A stretch of 64,000 bases of DNA from Rhodospirillales bacterium. GTDB taxonomy: Bacteria > Pseudomonadota > Alphaproteobacteria > Acetobacterales > Acetobacteraceae. A program made the translations under genes and the position numbers. Shown in pieces: positions 53,786 through 61,814 of the stretch (the first letter of the stretch is position 1; each line of letters starts with the position of its first letter). Below the pieces are notes generated by a model. That model was given only the letters and a program-made list of their open reading frames with translations, did no database searches and was not told where the DNA came from. The stretch spans positions 1 to 64,000 of the forward strand of contig JANXTF010000125.1 of assembly GCA_025352565.1 (NCBI GenBank). The letters run 5' to 3'.

Positions 53786-55056
53786 ACTCCGGCGTCGCGA
53801 AGACGCGCGGCGAAAGCCGCCTCCGCCATGGGTTGCGCGAAGAAATAGCCTTGCCCGACCCGGCAGCCCGCCTCCAGCAGCTTGACGCGCTGGGTATCGG
53901 TCTCGATCCCCTCGGCGACGACCTCCAGTTTCAGCGCGCCGGCCATTGCCACGATCGCGCGCACGATCGAAAAATCCCGCGCGTCGTCGCCGATGTCGCG
54001 AATGAAATACTGGTCGATCTTCAGCCGCTTCACCGGCATGTCGCGCAGATATCGCAGCGACGAGAAGCCGGTGCCGAAATCGTCCACCGTGAGCGCGATC
54101 CCCATGCGCGAGAGCAGGCCAAGCTGCTCCAGCATCGCGTCGGTGGTCTCGATCAGCGTCCCCTCGGTCAACTCCAGCTCGAGGTCCTCGGGCCGCGCCT
54201 CGGCCTCGGCCAGCGCGCGGGTCGCCATCTCCACGAAGCCCGGCCGCTGCAACTGGTGCGCCGACACGTTCACCGCCACCGGCGGCGGGTCCAACCCGGC
54301 CCTGCACCACCCCTGCCGGTCCTTCAGCGCCCGGCGCAGCATCTGCTCGCCCAAGGCCACGATCATGCCGCTCGACTCGGCGGTCGGGATGAAATCGGCC
54401 GGCGACTGCGCGCCCAGTTCCGGATGGTTCCAGCGGGCCAGGGCCTCGATGGCCCGAGCCCGGCCGGTGACGAGATCGACGATCGGTTGGTAGTGTACGT
54501 GCAGCCCCTGCACGTCGATCGCGTACTGAAGGGAGCCGCGGAGCAGCATCCGCCGCCGCATCCGATCCTCCATATCGGGGCTGAACAGGCAGAATGCGCC
54601 GGGGCCATGCCGGCGCGCCTCGGCCAGCGCCGTCTCCGCCTGGTCGGCCAGTTCGGTCGCGGTCTCGCCGTGCCCCTCGCTGTAGCTGGCGCCGACGCAG
54701 AAGGTGGGGGCCAGGCGCACATCGCGCACCGTGATGGGGCGCGCCATCTCGCGGCACAGGCGGCGGGCGAGCCGGAACGCCATGTCGCGGTTGCCCAGGC
54801 CGGTGACGATGGCCGCGAACCGCGACTCGCCCAGCCGGGCGGTCAGATCGCCCGCACCCGGGCCGGCGATTTCAAGGAAGCGGTCCCCCGCTTCGCCGAG
54901 GATCGCGAGCGTGGTGTGGCTGCCATAGGTGCCGGCAAGGTCCGGCAGATCCATCAACTCGAGCACGATCACCGTCGTGTCCCCCGAGCGCCCTCGCAGA
55001 TGAACCGCGAGGGCAGCGTCGAAGCTCTCTCGATCTTGCAGCCAGGGTCCCCTCAC
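53782..55056 (-). CDS. Cyclic-di-GMP phosphodiesterase with degenerate GGDEF and intact EAL domain
   Basis: 424 residues. The C-terminal EAL domain is complete: [26 protein letters not shown] with [48 protein letters not shown] (the DDFGTG loop) and [10 protein letters not shown]. The N-terminal part (from about residue 25) has the GGDEF fold but no GGDEF motif at the active site ([11 protein letters not shown]). GTG 55056 has GGAG eight bases upstream; a TTG at 55149 is the longest frame. It probably lowers c-di-GMP. Soluble: no transmembrane segment. Confidence 0.88.
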   Translation of the reverse strand: MRGPWLQDRESFDAALAVHLRGRSGDTTVIVLELMDLPDLAGTYGSHTTLAILGEAGDRFLEIAGPGAGDLTARLGESRFAAIVTGLGNRDMAFRLARRLCREMARPITVRDVRLAPTFCVGASYSEGHGETATELADQAETALAEARRHGPGAFCLFSPDMEDRMRRRMLLRGSLQYAIDVQGLHVHYQPIVDLVTGRARAIEALARWNHPELGAQSPADFIPTAESSGMIVALGEQMLRRALKDRQGWCRAGLDPPPVAVNVSAHQLQRPGFVEMATRALAEAEARPEDLELELTEGTLIETTDAMLEQLGLLSRMGIALTVDDFGTGFSSLRYLRDMPVKRLKIDQYFIRDIGDDARDFSIVRAIVAMAGALKLEVVAEGIETDTQRVKLLEAGCRVGQGYFFAQPMAEAAFAARLRDAGV

Positions 55057-55190
55057 GTCGCTGGCTCCACTTGCTGCCGCTTCGACGGAGGGTTTGCGCG
55101 ACTCCGCGGCGTCCTGCAACGCCCGACTTGGCTGGCGGTGCGCCGCCAAGGCGCGATAATGTCGGCGAAAGACCCAGGGGAGGCGTCACG

Positions 55191-56864
55191 ATGCGCATGA
55201 GCTACGTCAGCGGCGCCACCACGGAGCCCTTGGTCGGCCAGACGCTTGGCCAACGATTCGACGCCGTGGTCGCCCGGTGGCCCGCCCGCCCAGGCCTCGT
55301 GGTGCGCCAGCAGAATGTGCGGCTGACCTACGCCGAACTCGGCGCGCGGGTCGATGCCTTCGCCGCCGGATTGCTGGGCCTCGGCCTGCTTCCCGGCGAC
55401 CGCGTGGGCATCTGGTCGCCCAACAACGCCGAATGGATCGTCACCCAGTTCGCCACCGCCAAGGCCGGCCTCATCCTGGTCAACATCAACCCCTCCTACC
55501 GCCTGGCCGAACTGGAATACGCGCTGAACAAGGTCGGCTGTCGCGCACTGGTGACCGCCACCACCTTCAAGTCCAGCGACTATGCGGGAATGATCGCGAC
55601 GCTGGCTCCCGATCTGGCCACGATGGCACCTGGCGCCTGGCGCGCGCCACGGCTCCCCGCGCTCGAAATCGTGATCCAGATCGGGCCGCCCACGCTGTCC
55701 GGCGCCCATGGCTTCGACGCGGTGGCGGCGGCCGGCGCCACTTTCCATGGCCGTTTGGCCGAGATCGGCGCCGGGCTGCAATTCGACGACCCGATCAACA
55801 TCCAGTTCACCTCGGGCACCACCGGCACGCCCAAGGGGGCCACGCTCACCCACCACAACATCCTCAACAACGGCTTCTTCATCGGCGAGGCCATGCGGCT
55901 GACCGAGCAGGACAGCCTGTGTATCCCGGTGCCGCTGTACCATTGCTTCGGCATGGTGCTGGGCGTGCTCGCCTGCGTCACGCACGGGGCCGCCATGGTG
56001 TTCCCCGGCGAGGGCTTCGACCCGCTGGCCGTGCTGGAAACCGTCGAGGCGGAACGCTGCACCGGCCTGCACGGTGTGCCGACCATGTTCATCGCCGAAA
56101 TGGACCACAAGGAGTTCGCCCGCTTCGACCTCACCAGCCTGCGTACCGGCATCATGGCCGGCTCGCCATGCCCCATCGAGGTGATGCGCCGCGCCATCGC
56201 CACCATGCATCTGCGCGACATCACCATCTGCTACGGCATGACGGAAACCAGCCCGGTCAGCTTCCAGACCACGCTTGACGATCCGCTCGAACGCCGTGTC
56301 GCGACGGTGGGCCGGGTCCATCCGCATCTCGAAGTCAAGATCGTCGATGCCGAAGGCCGCGTGGTCCCGGTCGGCACGCCCGGCGAGCTTTGCACGCGCG
56401 GCTATTCGGTGATGCTCGGCTACTGGGATGCCGACTCGCAAACCGCCGAGGCGATCGACCGCGCCCGCTGGATGCACACCGGCGACCTCGCCACCATCGA
56501 CGCCGAGGGCTACTGTGCCATCGTCGGCCGCATCAAGGACCTGGTCATCAGGGGCGGCGAGAACGTCTATCCGCGCGAGGTCGAGGAATTCCTGTACCGC
56601 CACCCCAAGATCGCCGACGTACAGGTGTTCGGCGTGCCAGACCCGAAATACGGCGAGGAGATCTGCGCCTGGGTTCGACTGCGTGAGGGCGAGACGATGA
56701 ACGCCGAGGAACTCCGCGCCTTCTGCCGCGGCCAGATCGCCCACTACAAGGTGCCGCGCTACGTGCGCTTCGTGAGCGAATTCCCAATGACGGTAACAGG
56801 CAAGATGCAGAAATACCTGATGCGCGCCGCGATGGAGCAGGAGATCGAGGCGGCGGCGGAGTAG
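55191..56864 (+). CDS. AMP-dependent acyl-CoA synthetase
   Basis: 557 residues of the ANL superfamily. P-loop [30 protein letters not shown], the hinge [21 protein letters not shown], and the catalytic lysine in TGKMQKYLM are all present. It adenylates a fatty or aromatic acid and transfers it to CoA. ATG 55191 follows GGGGAGG by seven bases; the longer frame lacks support. The 40-residue-shorter N-terminus fits medium-chain (FadD3/AlkK-like) enzymes. Divergent from the EAL gene. Confidence 0.9.
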   Translation: MRMSYVSGATTEPLVGQTLGQRFDAVVARWPARPGLVVRQQNVRLTYAELGARVDAFAAGLLGLGLLPGDRVGIWSPNNAEWIVTQFATAKAGLILVNINPSYRLAELEYALNKVGCRALVTATTFKSSDYAGMIATLAPDLATMAPGAWRAPRLPALEIVIQIGPPTLSGAHGFDAVAAAGATFHGRLAEIGAGLQFDDPINIQFTSGTTGTPKGATLTHHNILNNGFFIGEAMRLTEQDSLCIPVPLYHCFGMVLGVLACVTHGAAMVFPGEGFDPLAVLETVEAERCTGLHGVPTMFIAEMDHKEFARFDLTSLRTGIMAGSPCPIEVMRRAIATMHLRDITICYGMTETSPVSFQTTLDDPLERRVATVGRVHPHLEVKIVDAEGRVVPVGTPGELCTRGYSVMLGYWDADSQTAEAIDRARWMHTGDLATIDAEGYCAIVGRIKDLVIRGGENVYPREVEEFLYRHPKIADVQVFGVPDPKYGEEICAWVRLREGETMNAEELRAFCRGQIAHYKVPRYVRFVSEFPMTVTGKMQKYLMRAAMEQEIEAAAE

Positions 56865-56968
56865 CGTTCTTCGTTCCTCGAAGCAGGCGATGCGTGAATC
56901 CGGTAGCCCGCAAAGGGGGGAGCCGAATGCCGTAAGAGACCCGGGTATGACCGAGCCGCGAGGACCGC

Positions 56969-56998
56969 ATGAACGCAATCAGAATGAACGCAATCAGA
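56969..56998 (+). repeat. Perfect tandem duplication of a 15-mer at the nhaA start
   Basis: ATGAACGCAATCAGA occurs twice in a row, giving MNAIR-MNAIR and two start codons. It mirrors the start-codon duplication at 27459-27488 in an unrelated gene. Confidence 0.9.
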
Positions 56999-58189
56999 TT
57001 GGCCATCGCGCGCCGCCTCGCCCGGATGGCCGGATTTTTCGGCACCGAAACCTCCGGCGGCGTGCTGCTGATCGGCGCGGCGGTGGTGGCCGTCATCTGG
57101 TCCAACTCGGCCTGGGCGCCGTCGTACCAGGCGTTCCTGGCTGCCCCCGTCGGCATCGCGATCGGGCCGTTCGCGCGCTCCGTGCATCTCGACCATTTCG
57201 TGAATGACGGGTTGATGGCGCTGTTCTTCCTGCTCGTCGGACTCGAAATCCGCCGGGAAATGACCCATGGCGCCCTGGCCAGCGTTGCGCGGATGGCCGC
57301 GCCCGGCGTGGCCGCGCTCGGCGGCATGGTGGTGCCGGCCGCGATCTACGCGGCACTCAACTGGCATGACGCCGAGGCGATCCATGGCTGGGCGGTTCCC
57401 GTCGCCACCGATATCGCGTTCTCTCTCGCGGTGCTGCGGGTGCTCGGCCGGCGGGTGCCGGCCAGCCTGCGGCTGTTCCTGACGGCGCTCGCGATCATCG
57501 ACGACCTGGGCGCGATCCTGGTGATCGCGATGTTCTATGCCGCCGGCCTCTCCGGCCCCGCGCTGACCGGCGCGGTGCTGCTCTGGCTGGGACTCATGGC
57601 GCTGAACCGGGGCGGCGTTCGCGTGCTGGCACCCTATCTGTTCGGCGGCCTCGCGCTGTGGGCGCTGGTCGCGGCCTCCGGCATCCACGCCACGCTGGCC
57701 GGCGTGGCGCTGGCCTTCGTCATCCCCACCGCCCCCGCGCCCGGGCGCACGCGCAGCGCCGCCTCGCGGTTGGAGCGTGGGCTTGCCGGGCTGGTTGGCT
57801 ATGTCGTCCTGCCGCTGTTCGGGCTGGCCAATGCCGGTTTGCCGCTGAACGCGCTGCCCGTCGGCCTGCTGACCGACCCACTCGTTTGGGGCATCGTCGC
57901 GGGGCTGTTCCTGGGCAAGCAGATCGGCGTGTTCGGCGTCACCTACCTTGCTGCCCGCGCCGGACTGATCCGGCTGCCGGGCAGCCTTTCCACCCGCCAC
58001 CTCTACGGCGCCTCGGTGCTGTGCGGGATCGGATTCACCATGAGCCTTTTCATCGCCGACCTCGCCTTTCGCGGCCATCCGCGCCTGGCCGACGTCAAGC
58101 TTGCCGTGTTCGCGGCCTCACTGATCTGCGCCGCCGGCGGCCTCGCCGTGTTGTGGCGGGCCCCCCGACAGCCTAGCCGAGCAGCGTGA
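56969..58189 (+). CDS. nhaA: Na+/H+ antiporter NhaA
   Basis: 406 residues, about eleven to twelve helices. The ion-binding aspartates are in FLTALAIIDDLGAILVIA (the two Asp of IIDDLG), and FFLLVGLEIRREMTHG plus WAVPVATDIAFSLAVL are NhaA-specific. It exchanges two protons for one sodium and serves pH/Na homeostasis. Two ATG codons (56969 and 56984) come from a duplicated 15-mer. The last 17 bases overlap the convergent epimerase gene. Confidence 0.94.
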   Translation: MNAIRMNAIRLAIARRLARMAGFFGTETSGGVLLIGAAVVAVIWSNSAWAPSYQAFLAAPVGIAIGPFARSVHLDHFVNDGLMALFFLLVGLEIRREMTHGALASVARMAAPGVAALGGMVVPAAIYAALNWHDAEAIHGWAVPVATDIAFSLAVLRVLGRRVPASLRLFLTALAIIDDLGAILVIAMFYAAGLSGPALTGAVLLWLGLMALNRGGVRVLAPYLFGGLALWALVAASGIHATLAGVALAFVIPTAPAPGRTRSAASRLERGLAGLVGYVVLPLFGLANAGLPLNALPVGLLTDPLVWGIVAGLFLGKQIGVFGVTYLAARAGLIRLPGSLSTRHLYGASVLCGIGFTMSLFIADLAFRGHPRLADVKLAVFAASLICAAGGLAVLWRAPRQPSRAA

Positions 58190-59042
58190 TGCTGTGCGTG
58201 GCCGTCCGCGCCTCGCCCGACCGCAGCAGCATGATCCCCGGCTTGTCGCGGAACTCGCCATCGAACCCGACCGGACTGGTGAACCCGATCCACGGCTCGA
58301 TGCACACGAGGTCGGCGTCCCGCCGCGACCAGATCGCCAGCTCCGCGAACCCGTCCCACGCCACCTGGATCATCGGATGGCCGACCGGCCCATAGGTCAA
58401 CGACCGGCTCGCGGGCGGGTGCAGGATGGTGGTGTCCTCGGTGGCGAGGCGCGAGCGGAGCGGCAAGCGGCGCTCGGCGATCGGCGACGGCACGTCCTCG
58501 CGGGTCAGCACGCTGTTGGAAACGTTCCACACCGGCGCGGTCTCGGCCTCGGAGAATACCAGCTCGTGCGCCTCTTTCGCGACGCCGGCCACCAGCGGCC
58601 AGTTGAACGCCGGGTGCGCGCCAAGCGAGGCCGGAAGCGCGGCGTCCCCGGTATTGGTCAAAGTGAAGGCGATGCGCAGCGTGGCCTCATGCAGCTCGTA
58701 TTCCACCTCCAGCAGGAAGGCGAACGGGAAGATGGCCCGCGTTCGCGCATCGTCCCCGAGCATGAGGCGGCACGCGGTATCGGTGCGGTACACCCACGAG
58801 AAATCGCGGTCCCGCGCGAAGCCGTGCTGGCCCATCGGATAATCGCGCCCGTCCACGCGCAACCTGTCGTTCGCGACCTTGCCGATGATCGGGAACAGGA
58901 TCGGCGCGTGACGGGTCCATGGATCGCCCGCCTGCCAGATCGCCTCGATCCCGTCGGTGCCCCGCAGCGAACACAGCTCCGCGCCACGCGCCAGAACGCC
59001 CACCGTGAGGTGGCCGTTGGTCATGCTATGCCTGTCGTCCAT
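58173..59042 (-). CDS. Aldose 1-epimerase family protein (LacX-like)
   Basis: 289 residues of the galactose-mutarotase beta-sandwich. [13 protein letters not shown] (His for the ring oxygen), [11 protein letters not shown] (second His) and the base glutamate in [12 protein letters not shown] are visible. It interconverts sugar anomers. ATG 59042 has GGAGAG six bases upstream; ATG 59024 is possible. Divergent from the truncated ATPase frame, with starts overlapping by two bases. Confidence 0.85.
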   Translation of the reverse strand: MDDRHSMTNGHLTVGVLARGAELCSLRGTDGIEAIWQAGDPWTRHAPILFPIIGKVANDRLRVDGRDYPMGQHGFARDRDFSWVYRTDTACRLMLGDDARTRAIFPFAFLLEVEYELHEATLRIAFTLTNTGDAALPASLGAHPAFNWPLVAGVAKEAHELVFSEAETAPVWNVSNSVLTREDVPSPIAERRLPLRSRLATEDTTILHPPASRSLTYGPVGHPMIQVAWDGFAELAIWSRRDADLVCIEPWIGFTSPVGFDGEFRDKPGIMLLRSGEARTATHSITLLG

Positions 59043-59229
59043 GTTTCTCTCCGCGCTCCGCCGCCGATCCGACCATGCGCCCGACCCGGCCCGCTTCCCA
59101 TGCCCGCTGCCGCTCGTGCGCGGCGTCACGGTGCTGGAATTCACCGCTCCCGTCACCTTCCTGGTGGGCGAGAACGGTTCCGGCAAGTCCAAGCTGCTCG
59201 AAGGCCTTGCCGCTGCTTTTCGTGAATGA
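59041..59229 (+). pseudogene. N-terminal remnant of a COG3910-type ATPase
   Basis: The 62-residue frame [15 protein letters not shown]... reads [32 protein letters not shown] and then stops. It matches the first quarter of small predicted ATPases (about 240 residues) and contains the full Walker A (GENGSGKS), but no signature, Walker B or remaining domain follows in any frame to 59338. I therefore interpret it as a truncated gene; translation into a short peptide is possible. Confidence 0.6.
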
Positions 59230-59338
59230 GCGTGAGGGAGCCAGCTCGTCCGGAGCGGCTCCGGGGTGGTGGGATACCAAGGAAATCGCATCCCACCCTG
59301 CAGCGCGGCATCCGGAAGTCGTTATTGTTGTGCGAAGT

Positions 59339-59590
59339 CTATCTGCGCGCGATGACAATCCCCAGGATCACGCCAAGGCCCACGGCTCCGAGCAGGGCAT
59401 TCATCGGGTTCTCCGCGGCGTAGGCTTTCACCTCCTCCACCGCATCGCCGCACATGCTTTGCGCCTGGCCGGCCGCCTGACGCATCTTGCCGCTCATCTG
59501 CGTCTTGGTGTCGCCGGTCAGGCCGCCCACCGCGTCCTCGATCTTGCCGCCCATGTTCTTCAGGCCGCCTTCGATCTGGTCTTCGTTCAT
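59339..59590 (-). CDS. CsbD-like stress protein with C-terminal membrane anchor (ElaB/YqjD-like end)
   Basis: 83 residues. The CsbD-type part is QIEGGLKNMGGKIEDAVGGLTGD; the second half (AYAAENPMNALLGAVGLGVILG) resembles the membrane-anchoring end of ElaB/YqjD ribosome-associated proteins. Such small proteins are general-stress induced. ATG 59590 has GGAGGGA nearby. Downstream on the minus strand an 8-bp hairpin (59268-59275 with 59290-59297) may act as terminator. Confidence 0.85.
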   Translation of the reverse strand: MNEDQIEGGLKNMGGKIEDAVGGLTGDTKTQMSGKMRQAAGQAQSMCGDAVEEVKAYAAENPMNALLGAVGLGVILGIVIARR

Positions 59591-59706
59591 GTCGCGATCC
59601 CTCCAGTGAAATGTCTGCGGGGCACTACGAAACGGCGAGGTTGAAGTTGCGCGCGGGCTTCGTGCCGCGATGAATTCCATACCCGCGGATGATGGCATCT
59701 CCTGCT

Positions 59707-59731
59707 GAACCGATCGCCACCGGCCGCGTTA
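59707..59731 (+). promoter_or_regulatory. EcfG-type promoter, TGAAC-N16-CGTT, before the stress cassette
   Basis: TGAAC (59707-59711), a 16-base spacer and CGTT (59728-59731) match the EcfG consensus GGAAC-N16/17-CGTT except for the first base. The predicted transcript would begin about 25 bases before ATG 59765, which has an AGGAGG ribosome-binding site. Confidence 0.55.
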
Positions 59732-59764
59732 GTCGTCACACACGGCTAACCAGGAGGACTTGAA

Positions 59765-60316
59765 ATGAACTCATTCGTCACCGGACTCGCAACGGCGGGC
59801 CTTTTTGTCGGCGTGGCCGCAGCCCAACCCACGACCGCCACGTCGCCGCCTTCCACCACGACCGCGCCCATGACTGCGCCCATGGCCACCATGCCCCGGA
59901 GCACGGCACCCATGACGACTGCGCCAATGAGCACGGCGCCCATGGCGACTTCGCCCATGACCACATCGCCCAACCCGACAGCGACCCGGCCGATGGGCGG
60001 TACCACGATGGGCGGCACCACGACGGGCGCCGGTTCCACCATGCCGATGAATTCAGGCACGAGCGCGGGCAAGGCCGCGGCGTCGGGCGACAATAACCAG
60101 GCGGTGGCGACCACGACCGCCAACGCGCCGGCCCCGGCCCGAGGCAAGAACAGCTTCACCATGAATCAGGCCCGCAATCGCATCCAGGCGCGCGGCTTCG
60201 CTCAGGTGGCTGATTTGAAGAAGGACGCGAACGGCGTGTGGCGCGGCCACGGCCAGAAAGACGGCAGCCCGGTCGAGGTGTGGCTCGATTACAAGGGCAG
60301 CGTCGGCCAGCAGTAA
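59765..60316 (+). CDS. Exported low-complexity protein with C-terminal PepSY-like domain
   Basis: 183 residues. A signal peptide (GLATAGLFVGVAAA) is followed by a long region rich in Thr, Pro, Met and Ala with A-P-M-T/A-T repeats. The last 50 residues (NQARNRIQARGFAQVADLKKD, GVWRGHG, VEVWLDYKG) form a PepSY-like alpha-beta unit common in alphaproteobacterial periplasmic proteins. Function unknown; the promoter suggests stress induction. A glycine-zipper protein follows 35 bases downstream. Confidence 0.8.
   Translation: MNSFVTGLATAGLFVGVAAAQPTTATSPPSTTTAPMTAPMATMPRSTAPMTTAPMSTAPMATSPMTTSPNPTATRPMGGTTMGGTTTGAGSTMPMNSGTSAGKAAASGDNNQAVATTTANAPAPARGKNSFTMNQARNRIQARGFAQVADLKKDANGVWRGHGQKDGSPVEVWLDYKGSVGQQ
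59864..59968 (+). repeat. Imperfect APM(T/A/S)T-type tandem repeats inside the exported protein
   Basis: Residues 34-68 consist of about six copies of a five-residue unit (TAPMT, TAPMS, TAPMA, TSPMT). The DNA repeats with a 15-base period around GCGCCCATG. The tract is expandable without frame loss. Confidence 0.75.
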
Positions 60317-60351
60317 TCGCGTCGTCCCAAACGGTATCAGGAGAAAACAAC

Positions 60352-60948
60352 ATGGCCATCCAGACTGTCAGCCACCTTTTCGACACCTACGAACAAGCCG
60401 CGCGCGCGGTCGCCGATCTTGAGGCGGCCGGCGTGCCGCACAGCGAAATCAGCCTCGTTGCCAACAACGTCGACGACCGCCACGTGGTGACCAACACGAC
60501 CACGGGCGGCAATGCCGGCACCGGCGCCAGCCTTGGCACGGTGCTCGGCGGCGGCGCGGGCCTGCTGGCCGGCATCGGCGCCCTGGCGATCCCCGGCGTG
60601 GGCCCGATCGTCGCCGCCGGCTGGCTGGTGGCAACCCTCGCCGGCGCGGGCGTGGGTGCAGCGGCGGGCGGCCTGCTCGGCTCGCTCACCGGCGCGGGAG
60701 TGACCGAGTCCGACGCCCATGTCTATGCCGAGGGCGTGCGGCGCGGCGGCACGCTGGTGACCGTCCGCACCGACAGCATGCAGGCGGCCCGCATCGACGC
60801 CATCATGTCTGGCACCGGCGCGGTCAACATCCGCGAGCGTGGCGCGGCCTATCGCGCAGCCGGCTGGGACAAGTTCGATCCCGCCGCCCCGGCCTACACG
60901 CCCACCGAGGTCGAGGCCGAACGCCTGCGCATGCGCGCCGGCATCTAA
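60352..60948 (+). CDS. General-stress glycine-rich membrane protein (YflT/DUF-type, heat-induced DUF1269-like)
   Basis: 198 residues. The N-terminal domain (VSHLFDTYEQAARAVADLEAAGVPHSEISLVAN) is the general stress protein 17M/YflT-like ferredoxin fold. The centre is a double glycine-zipper hydrophobic hairpin (GAGLLAGIGALAIPGVGPIVAAGWL, quoted only in part: GPIVAAGWLVATLAGAG). The end HVYAEGVRRGGTLVTVRT is the typical second strand pair. ATG 60352 has AGGAG upstream. Probably in one operon with the exported protein; both likely EcfG-controlled. Confidence 0.85.
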   Translation: MAIQTVSHLFDTYEQAARAVADLEAAGVPHSEISLVANNVDDRHVVTNTTTGGNAGTGASLGTVLGGGAGLLAGIGALAIPGVGPIVAAGWLVATLAGAGVGAAAGGLLGSLTGAGVTESDAHVYAEGVRRGGTLVTVRTDSMQAARIDAIMSGTGAVNIRERGAAYRAAGWDKFDPAAPAYTPTEVEAERLRMRAGI

Positions 60949-60966
60949 GGCCCGGCATCCAGGGTT

Positions 60967-60994
60967 GCCCCCCCGCCTCACACGGCGGGGGGGC
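60967..60994 (+). terminator. Perfect 11-bp GC-rich stem-loop after the stress cassette
   Basis: GCCCCCCCGCC (60967-60977) pairs exactly with 60984-60994 around a six-base loop, followed by TTGCTTGC. It is 18 bases after the stop of the glycine-rich protein and 40 before the DUF3108 gene. The T-run is interrupted, so termination may be partial. Confidence 0.7.
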
Positions 60995-61034
60995 TTGCTT
61001 GCACGCCCCCGAGACGCATGGCATCCCTGGCCGC

Positions 61035-61811
61035 ATGAATTCACCCGCTCGTGTCATTCTTTTCCTGGCATTGCCCCTCGTGTGGCAGTCGGCCTCGTTG
61101 GCGGCTGAGAGCCATCTCAGCTACGCGGCCTACGCCGCCGGGTTCAACGTCCTGAACATCGACGCAACCTTCGACCTCGGCGCGAAAAACTACCGCATCG
61201 AGTTGAATTCGCGCACCGCTGGCGCCTTCGGGTTGCTGGTGCATGGCGAGATCAAGACCGTCGTCACCGGCCTGCGGACGGAAAACACCGTGTCCCCCAC
61301 GCGCAATTTCAGTTTCGGCAGCTTCCGGGGCAGGCCCCGCCGCATTCAAATCGACTATGTCAACGGCCAGCCGGATCTGCGCGTTCTCGAACCAGCGGAC
61401 GAGGCGGACCGAGACCCCGTGCCGGCGGCGATGCAACGCGACACGATCGATCCCGAAAGTGCCATGGCGGCCCTCATCTACCGGGTGACCGCCACCGGAA
61501 AATGCGAGGGCAGCGCGCGTATTTTCGACGGAAGGCGGCTTTCCGAAATCCGCGCCGTCACGATCGGCCCCGAGACGCTACCGCCGGATTCCGACTCGAT
61601 CTACGCGGGGCCAACGCTGCGGTGCGATTTCGAGGGGCGCCAGCTCGCCGGGTTTTTGCACGATGCCGACGAGGCCGAACTCAAACGCATCCAGCGGGGC
61701 TCGGCCTGGTTCGCGCCGGCCGTTCCTGGCGGCCAGAGCCTGCCGGTTCGCATCAAGTTCTCCACGCGCTTCTTCGGCGCCGCGACCATGTATCTGACGA
61801 AATTCGACTGA
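61035..61811 (+). CDS. DUF3108 family exported protein
   Basis: 258 residues. A signal peptide (VILFLALPLVWQSASLA, cleavage near AAES) precedes a beta-rich domain with LSYAAYAAGFNVLNIDATFDL, the usual DUF3108 opening, and the conserved C-terminal Cys of TLRCDFEGRQLAG. The fold is thought to resemble outer-membrane-lipid related proteins; the function is not known. ATG 61035 is used; a GTG/ATG earlier frame start at 60999 would precede the signal peptide with 12 unlikely residues. Confidence 0.82.
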   Translation: MNSPARVILFLALPLVWQSASLAAESHLSYAAYAAGFNVLNIDATFDLGAKNYRIELNSRTAGAFGLLVHGEIKTVVTGLRTENTVSPTRNFSFGSFRGRPRRIQIDYVNGQPDLRVLEPADEADRDPVPAAMQRDTIDPESAMAALIYRVTATGKCEGSARIFDGRRLSEIRAVTIGPETLPPDSDSIYAGPTLRCDFEGRQLAGFLHDADEAELKRIQRGSAWFAPAVPGGQSLPVRIKFSTRFFGAATMYLTKFD

Positions 61812-61814
61812 AGG

